This document shows positions 58,941 through 64,000 of a stretch of DNA of 64,000 bases, piece by piece. Numbering within the stretch: the stretch's first letter is position 1; each line of letters opens with the position of its first letter. A program made the position numbers and the translations under genes. The notes under the pieces were generated by a model, which worked only from the letters and a program-made list of their open reading frames with translations, made no database searches and was not told the DNA's origin. The DNA comes from Erigeron canadensis (Eukaryota; Streptophyta; Magnoliopsida; Asterales; Asteraceae). The stretch lies in NCBI RefSeq assembly GCF_010389155.1, contig NC_057766.1, positions 34,915,516 to 34,979,515 on the forward strand, given 5' to 3'.

Positions 58941-59245
58941 TATAAAAAACCCTCAATCTCTTCTCTCTCTTGTTCACTTGAACCACATCCCTCTCTTGAG
59001 CACACTCCCCCCCTATCCTCCTCTCTTCTTCTTCCTTCTGCAATGCCACACCATTCTTCTGCTTCTTTTTGATTATTATTGAAAAGAAAAAAACTCACAA
59101 TAAAGAAGCAGCGGAAGAATACATTCTCCTTTTTTTGGCTTTGCAGAGGAGGAAAAGAAAAAGGAACCCCCACCCACATTCTATTCTATAATTACAAATC
59201 TATATCTATATATAGATCTGATTTGTTTGGATTAGTATAAAAAAA
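58941..59245 (+). promoter_or_regulatory. CSLA core promoter and CT-rich 5' leader
   Basis: TATAAAAAAC at 58,941 is a good TATA box. It is followed about 25-35 bp later by CTCTTCTCTCTC-type pyrimidine patches, common at plant transcription starts and leaders. The leader runs about 270 bp to the ATG at 59,246. Minus-strand open frames here are shadows of this pyrimidine-rich leader. Confidence 0.6.
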
Positions 59246-61107
59246 ATGGGGGACGTGATATCCGGTAAGAATCTGATACCGGAGAGTTTTCCGGGAGCGA
59301 CAGTTGACTTGGCGGCACAGATTGGGTTATTATGGGACCTAATAAAAGCACCATTAATAGTACCATTGTTACAATTGGCTGTTTATATTTGTTTAGCAAT
59401 GACTGTAATGCTTTTCCTTGAGAGGCTTTACATGGGTATTGTTATTATTCTTGTTAAATTATTTTGGAAAAAACCAGATAAAAGATATAATTGGGAACCT
59501 ATTCGTGATGATCTAGAAATCGGGAATTCTGCTTTCCCTATGGTTCTTATTCAAATCCCAATGTTTAATGAGAAAGAGGTAATTTTTGTCTTCCATTCCA
59601 TCTTTAATCATGTGTGTGTGTGTGTTTTTTTTTTCTTGTTCATTTATGTGTTTTTTTGAGAAATTATTTAATGATGACGTCACACACAGGTATACAAGAT
59701 CTCAATTGGGGCTGCGTGTAATCTTTCATGGCCCTCCGATAGACTCGTGATTCAAGTACTTGATGACTCTACGGATTTTGCTATTAAGGTAGTACAACTA
59801 TTTATACACACATATATACATAAACAAGTATATGTAATGTAAATGTATCTATCTATACATATATATTGATGTTTTGATTCTGATCGTGATATTGTTATTG
59901 TTGTTGATATTAGATATCTATGCCTATGTGATGATACTCTCTATAAGTTGTAAAGAAATAAGTATAAAAAATGATATCAATCATTGTTTCACATTCAACT
60001 TTTTTGCCCTTGTACAAATGATTACAATTTTTTTAAAAAATATTATTAGCAAAATTTGGCTATAAGTTGTAAACTAAGATAACGGTTTCAAGATCCATAC
60101 TTCACACAAAAGCATTTGCCAATAATTAATGTGGGATTTAATTTTCCATTAATAGTTTTTTCTATGTATGTAATAATATCTATTTCATAAATTGGAATGA
60201 TATTATTTACTTGCATAATTCCGAATATATATAATTTTTTATGAGTTTATTATGTTGTTTTTGGATTTTATTAAATAAACTCTTTGTTACTTACTGATTT
60301 TAATTGTCAACCTACTTGGAGCTATCACCAAAAGACATAAGGCCGTTGCTTTCACATATTATTAACTTTAAGATTTTGTTGTAAAATAGGTAGCAATTTA
60401 TTAGCACTTAGTAACATTAATTTTGGTCTATCTGTCACTTGAATTTTGATGTAACACATAAGTTTTCATGTGTAGATTGTTTGTGTGTTTTTTTTTCCTA
60501 TATTTCTAGAAACATAGAATTTTGCTAAGTAAACACTAAGAATAAGGATAGCTATTTTACTCATCATAACTTTTATTATTATTATAATTTTGACAGGATT
60601 TGATTGAGAAAGAATGCCAAAGATGGGCAAGCAAAGGTGTTAATATTAGATATCAAATTAGAGAAAGCAGAGGAGGTTACAAAGCTGGTGCTCTTAAAGA
60701 AGGATTAAAGCATGATTATGTTAAAGATTGTGATTATGTTACCATTTTCGATGCTGATTTTCGACCTGAGCCCGATTTTCTACGACGGGCCATCCCCTTC
60801 CTCGAGTTCAACCCTCAAATCGCTCTTGTTCAGGCACGGTGGCGGTTTGGTAAGTGTTTTATATCATTGACAAATTCTAATGTTTGATTATTCAAATGAA
60901 TATTAACTAAAAAAGTCGATTATTTTTCCTTACTTACCCCAATATAAAAATTGTGGATAAAATCAAAGGGAAAAAGAAAAGAAAGAGTACACTTTGCTAT
61001 TAAAGTTTACTGCAGAAGTGTCGGTGGTCTCCCCCTTATTTTAGTAATTATATTTCTACTCATTATTTACGGCATTATAATTATTAAAAGTAGAATACAA
61101 GATAAAA

Positions 61108-61138
<31 letters not shown>

Positions 61139-63971
61139 TTTGTTGAATTTTCTAGCCATCATTTATTCATTTAAATATAACAAATTAAAGATCCAATGAA
61201 GAAGCATATAAAAAGACATACTAACAACTTATAGCATTGCATTGTATTATATTTATATTTATTTGGTGATGGAGAAAAGAGCCACTTGAAAACATTAATT
61301 TCATTAATCAAGCATCCAAAGTAGTAGTATATATGATAAATATCTTGATATAATGTTTCAACAACCATTTACCATTTCCAAGCTCTGATACATCTACCTA
61401 ATGAGTTTTTTTAAAATGTGTGAAATATACTATTTCTAGTGTAAATACAATGAATTTGTTACATGAACTTTTGACTTTTATATGTCTGATTAGAGTTCAT
61501 CTATTTGCATGTAAAAACTTCTTCTAAAGATTTAACATGAATTTTGTGTAAAATTCTTTCATTTTGTCTATTTGGTGGCATTTGGGAAAATAACCTCAGT
61601 TTAGAAAGTTAGACAGAGAATAAAAATAAAGTACAAGGAGCACTTCTAAATAAAGAAGTATAGTACAAGGAGGTAACATGTAAATTACAAATTACATGTT
61701 ACTGAAAAAACTGTGGGGCCCAGTTAACTCCACCAATCACGGGATCCTAGCCGTCCGACGTGACACTTTTTTTTTTATCTTTACTACATATAACTATAGT
61801 ATGCCTTGTGGTAAGTGGTAACTGACTTGTACTTGGGTTTGTTTAACATCATATTTCATGTTTATGTTTAGATTCTGTCAATCTAAAATGCTTTTTCTTA
61901 AAATTATATATTTAATCAAAACAAAATAAATTGTAACTTTTATTATGAAAATTGAAAAATATTAAGCGATGAATTTCAATATTTCTTATTTTGTTCCAGT
62001 ATAAGCAATGTTTTTTTGTTTTGTTCCAAAATCCAGAAAAACATTGCTCGCGTGGCTGTTCACGTGGACTAATTACATCAGAACACGTCACTTTTAAAAG
62101 TTCTTGTATCAAAGGTGTTTTACATGCATTAGTGATTGCTAATAAAATTCAAATAAAATAAAATAAAATAAATTTGGAATGTGAATTTGCTGTTTTAACG
62201 TAAACAGGTTAACTTGTTGAAATAACTTATGGGTCAGCCCATAAATGACGGCATAAATCATAAATGTCAGTGGTACAGAAGGATAGTTTCGGCATTCTAA
62301 AATTTATCATCTTTATTTATTAATCATTTTAGAAAGCGACCTTGATTTTATATTTTATTTTATTTTATTTAAAAAATATAAGTTCACAGTAGCAGTAAAT
62401 TTAGTGGTCTGTAGTCCACGTGCATTTATGCTTCTTTTCGTTGCTGTACAGTGTGCATTGTCGTTGGTACACCTGCTGGAATATACTTTGCTCTACCGAC
62501 ACTCAAAAAAAGATACCTCATTTTACATTTTAATCCCTTTCTCTCTAAACACTTTCGTTTATTACCCTTAAAGTTCTTATGTATGTAGGGAATGGTGAAC
62601 CTACCACAATTTTTTTGATTAATTTTATCAAAATGTATAACAAATCAGCAATACATGTATTAATCTTTGTGATAGAAATATTCTTTCCCTGTAAAGAAAA
62701 CTTATAATGTAATGTTTAGGACCACTTAAAATCAAGATTATTTTGTCCATTCAATTTTATATTATTGTAAGATTTTAAGTATGTGTGGATGGTGTGTGTA
62801 GGGATATTTATGTATATATAATTACTAACAAATAGATATACATGAATGTATGTGTATAATGTGTAGAGGTTGAGGTGGCGTATATGTGGTTGATAGTAGT
62901 TAGTATGTATTGTAGTGAGATAGTGACAAAAAACAAGCTGGGTTTTCATGTGCTAAATGGCGTGTTGTGTTTGTGATGTAGAGACATGTGTAATGTAGTT
63001 CCAATTAGACAAATAATACATGACCCCACCCTCCCTAAACTTTTCACTTTATACACTTTCTTTTGTCTAACTCCATTTGGATTCTAGATTTTTATTTTTC
63101 TAAGAGTTACAAAGTCTTCTTTCACAAATGTGTATTTTTTTTTTCAATAGTTTCTTTTGTCATTTAGTGAGTTATGTAAATAATATCAAGTCAAATATAC
63201 ATTTCAGTATATAATAAAATATTATTACTTTCTTTATTCTTTATTATTTAACTATCTATAATTTATGTGAATAATCTTTAGTTAAAACTAAACTAAAGAG
63301 TAATTAACTTGAATTTTTTTTTTCTTTTAGTCATTTGCAGTTGTCATTTAAGGATAAAAGTTTATTTACTGAATATGTTTCACTGGTCATTTGCAGTGAA
63401 TTCTGATGAATGCTTGTTGACAAGAATGCAAGAAATGTCACTAGATTATCATTTCACAGTGGAGCAAGAAGTAGGATCAGCTACTCATGCATTTTTCGGA
63501 TTCAACGGTATAAACTAAATTTAATGACCTTCCGGCTTCTTCAACCAACTTTTAGCATTTCCATTCTCAATAAGGGCTAACATTTGATTACCACAGGAAC
63601 TGGTGGTGTGTGGCGGATTGCCGCTATTAATGAAGCGGGAGGGTGGAAGGACAGAACCACTGTGGAGGACATGGATCTTGCTGTCCGAGCAGGTCTCAAG
63701 GGATGGAAATTTCTATATCTTGGTGATCTTCAGGTATGCCATTTTCGTTGATTTTTAAAAGGGGCTGAGATCATTGTACAACTCTATATATAATTAGGAA
63801 TTATGATACTTAGTGTTATTTCGTGAATTAAGAAGTAATGTTGATGAAATTGTGTAGGTAAAAAGCGAACTTCCTAGTACATTCAAAGCCTTCCGTTATC
63901 AACAACATAGGTGGTCTTGTGGTCCAGCCAATTTGTTCAGGAAAATGGTGATGGAGATTGTTAAAAACAAG
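59246..63971 (+). CDS. CSLA9: CSLA glucomannan 4-beta-mannosyltransferase (5' part, runs off the window)
   Basis: Six exons: 59246-59578, 59690-59788, 60597-60849, 63397-63507, 63597-63733 and 63858-63971. They encode 349 residues with continuous phase; the gene continues beyond 64,000 (family length about 530 aa). An N-terminal membrane segment (about 35-70, [20 protein letters not shown]) precedes the GT2 catalytic domain. It has VLDDSTD (D136/D137), the FDADF motif (D196, D198), the TVED base motif (D290) and QQHRW (326-330), a complete set for a processive GT2 enzyme. CSLA proteins sit in Golgi membranes and polymerise mannose from GDP-mannose (with glucose in glucomannan) for wall hemicellulose. 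The sequence is closest in feel to CSLA9/CSLA2, so the symbol's number is provisional. Intron 3 is 2.5 kb. Confidence 0.9.
60850..63396 (+). other. large CSLA intron 3
   Basis: The 2.5-kb intron has a GT donor (GGTAAGTG) and a TTTGCAG acceptor. It holds an (AT)n microsatellite at about 61,109-61,132 and AAATAAAATAAAATAAAATAA-type runs near 62,150 and their complement near 62,355. No open frame of note and no clear transposon ends were found. Confidence 0.7.
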
Positions 63972-64000
63972 GTTAGTTACATTACATTCGATTTCAATCA

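Noticed and set aside
58810..59179. Minus-strand frames rich in Arg/Glu upstream of CSLA
   Set aside because: They are the complement of the CT-rich 5' leader of the CSLA gene.
1..64000. CRISPR array, operon or prokaryotic-type system
   Set aside because: The repeats are dispersed plant transposons or microsatellites without regular spacers, and all recognised genes have spliceosomal introns.

Overview
The window is nuclear DNA of a flowering plant. It is AT-rich, the genes have many GT-AG introns, every coding gene belongs to a land-plant family, and most of the space between them is degraded transposon sequence. The style of the PIF/Harbinger remnant, the SINEs and the Helitron-like ends suggests a eudicot, probably Asteraceae. 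That placement is inference, since no marker gene is present. Exon coordinates below were assembled by hand from splice sites, reading-phase continuity and family similarity.

Layout. (1) 0-9 kb: a universal-stress-domain plus receptor-like-cytoplasmic-kinase gene (5607-8972, nine exons, 642 aa) with changes typical of a pseudokinase. Upstream (633-1751) lies a broken duplicate holding only two exons, split by a CACTA-type MITE. (2) 10.5-16.6 kb: an 11-exon gene for TIC100, the MORN-repeat subunit of the chloroplast inner-envelope translocon (826 aa), with an LTR-like insertion in intron 1. (3) 21.9-22.7 kb: a two-exon gene of the At4g22758-like ubiquitin-fold (DUF7054) family. (4) 28.2-29.4 kb: a three-exon gene for a 106-aa twin-CX9C (DUF3128-type) protein. 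(5) 29.4-58.9 kb: about 30 kb with no convincing host gene. It holds MITEs of several superfamilies, a SINE, a decayed L1 LINE, Helitron-like pieces, microsatellites and low-complexity DNA. (6) 59.2 kb to the right edge: the first six exons of a cellulose-synthase-like A (glucomannan 4-beta-mannosyltransferase) gene, which runs out of the window.

The genes are ordinary single eukaryotic loci and do not form a pathway together; their products act in signalling, plastid protein import, mitochondria and Golgi wall-polysaccharide synthesis. I found no operon, CRISPR array or new multi-gene system. The most informative material is the repeat landscape. It includes MITEs with intact target-site duplications (hAT 8 bp, CACTA 3 bp, Stowaway TA, PIF-like TAA), a MITE family sitting in (TA)n tracts with a nested palindrome and a paralogous empty site, inverted MITE copies carrying paired CACGTG boxes, and a tRNA-derived SINE with an 18-bp duplication.
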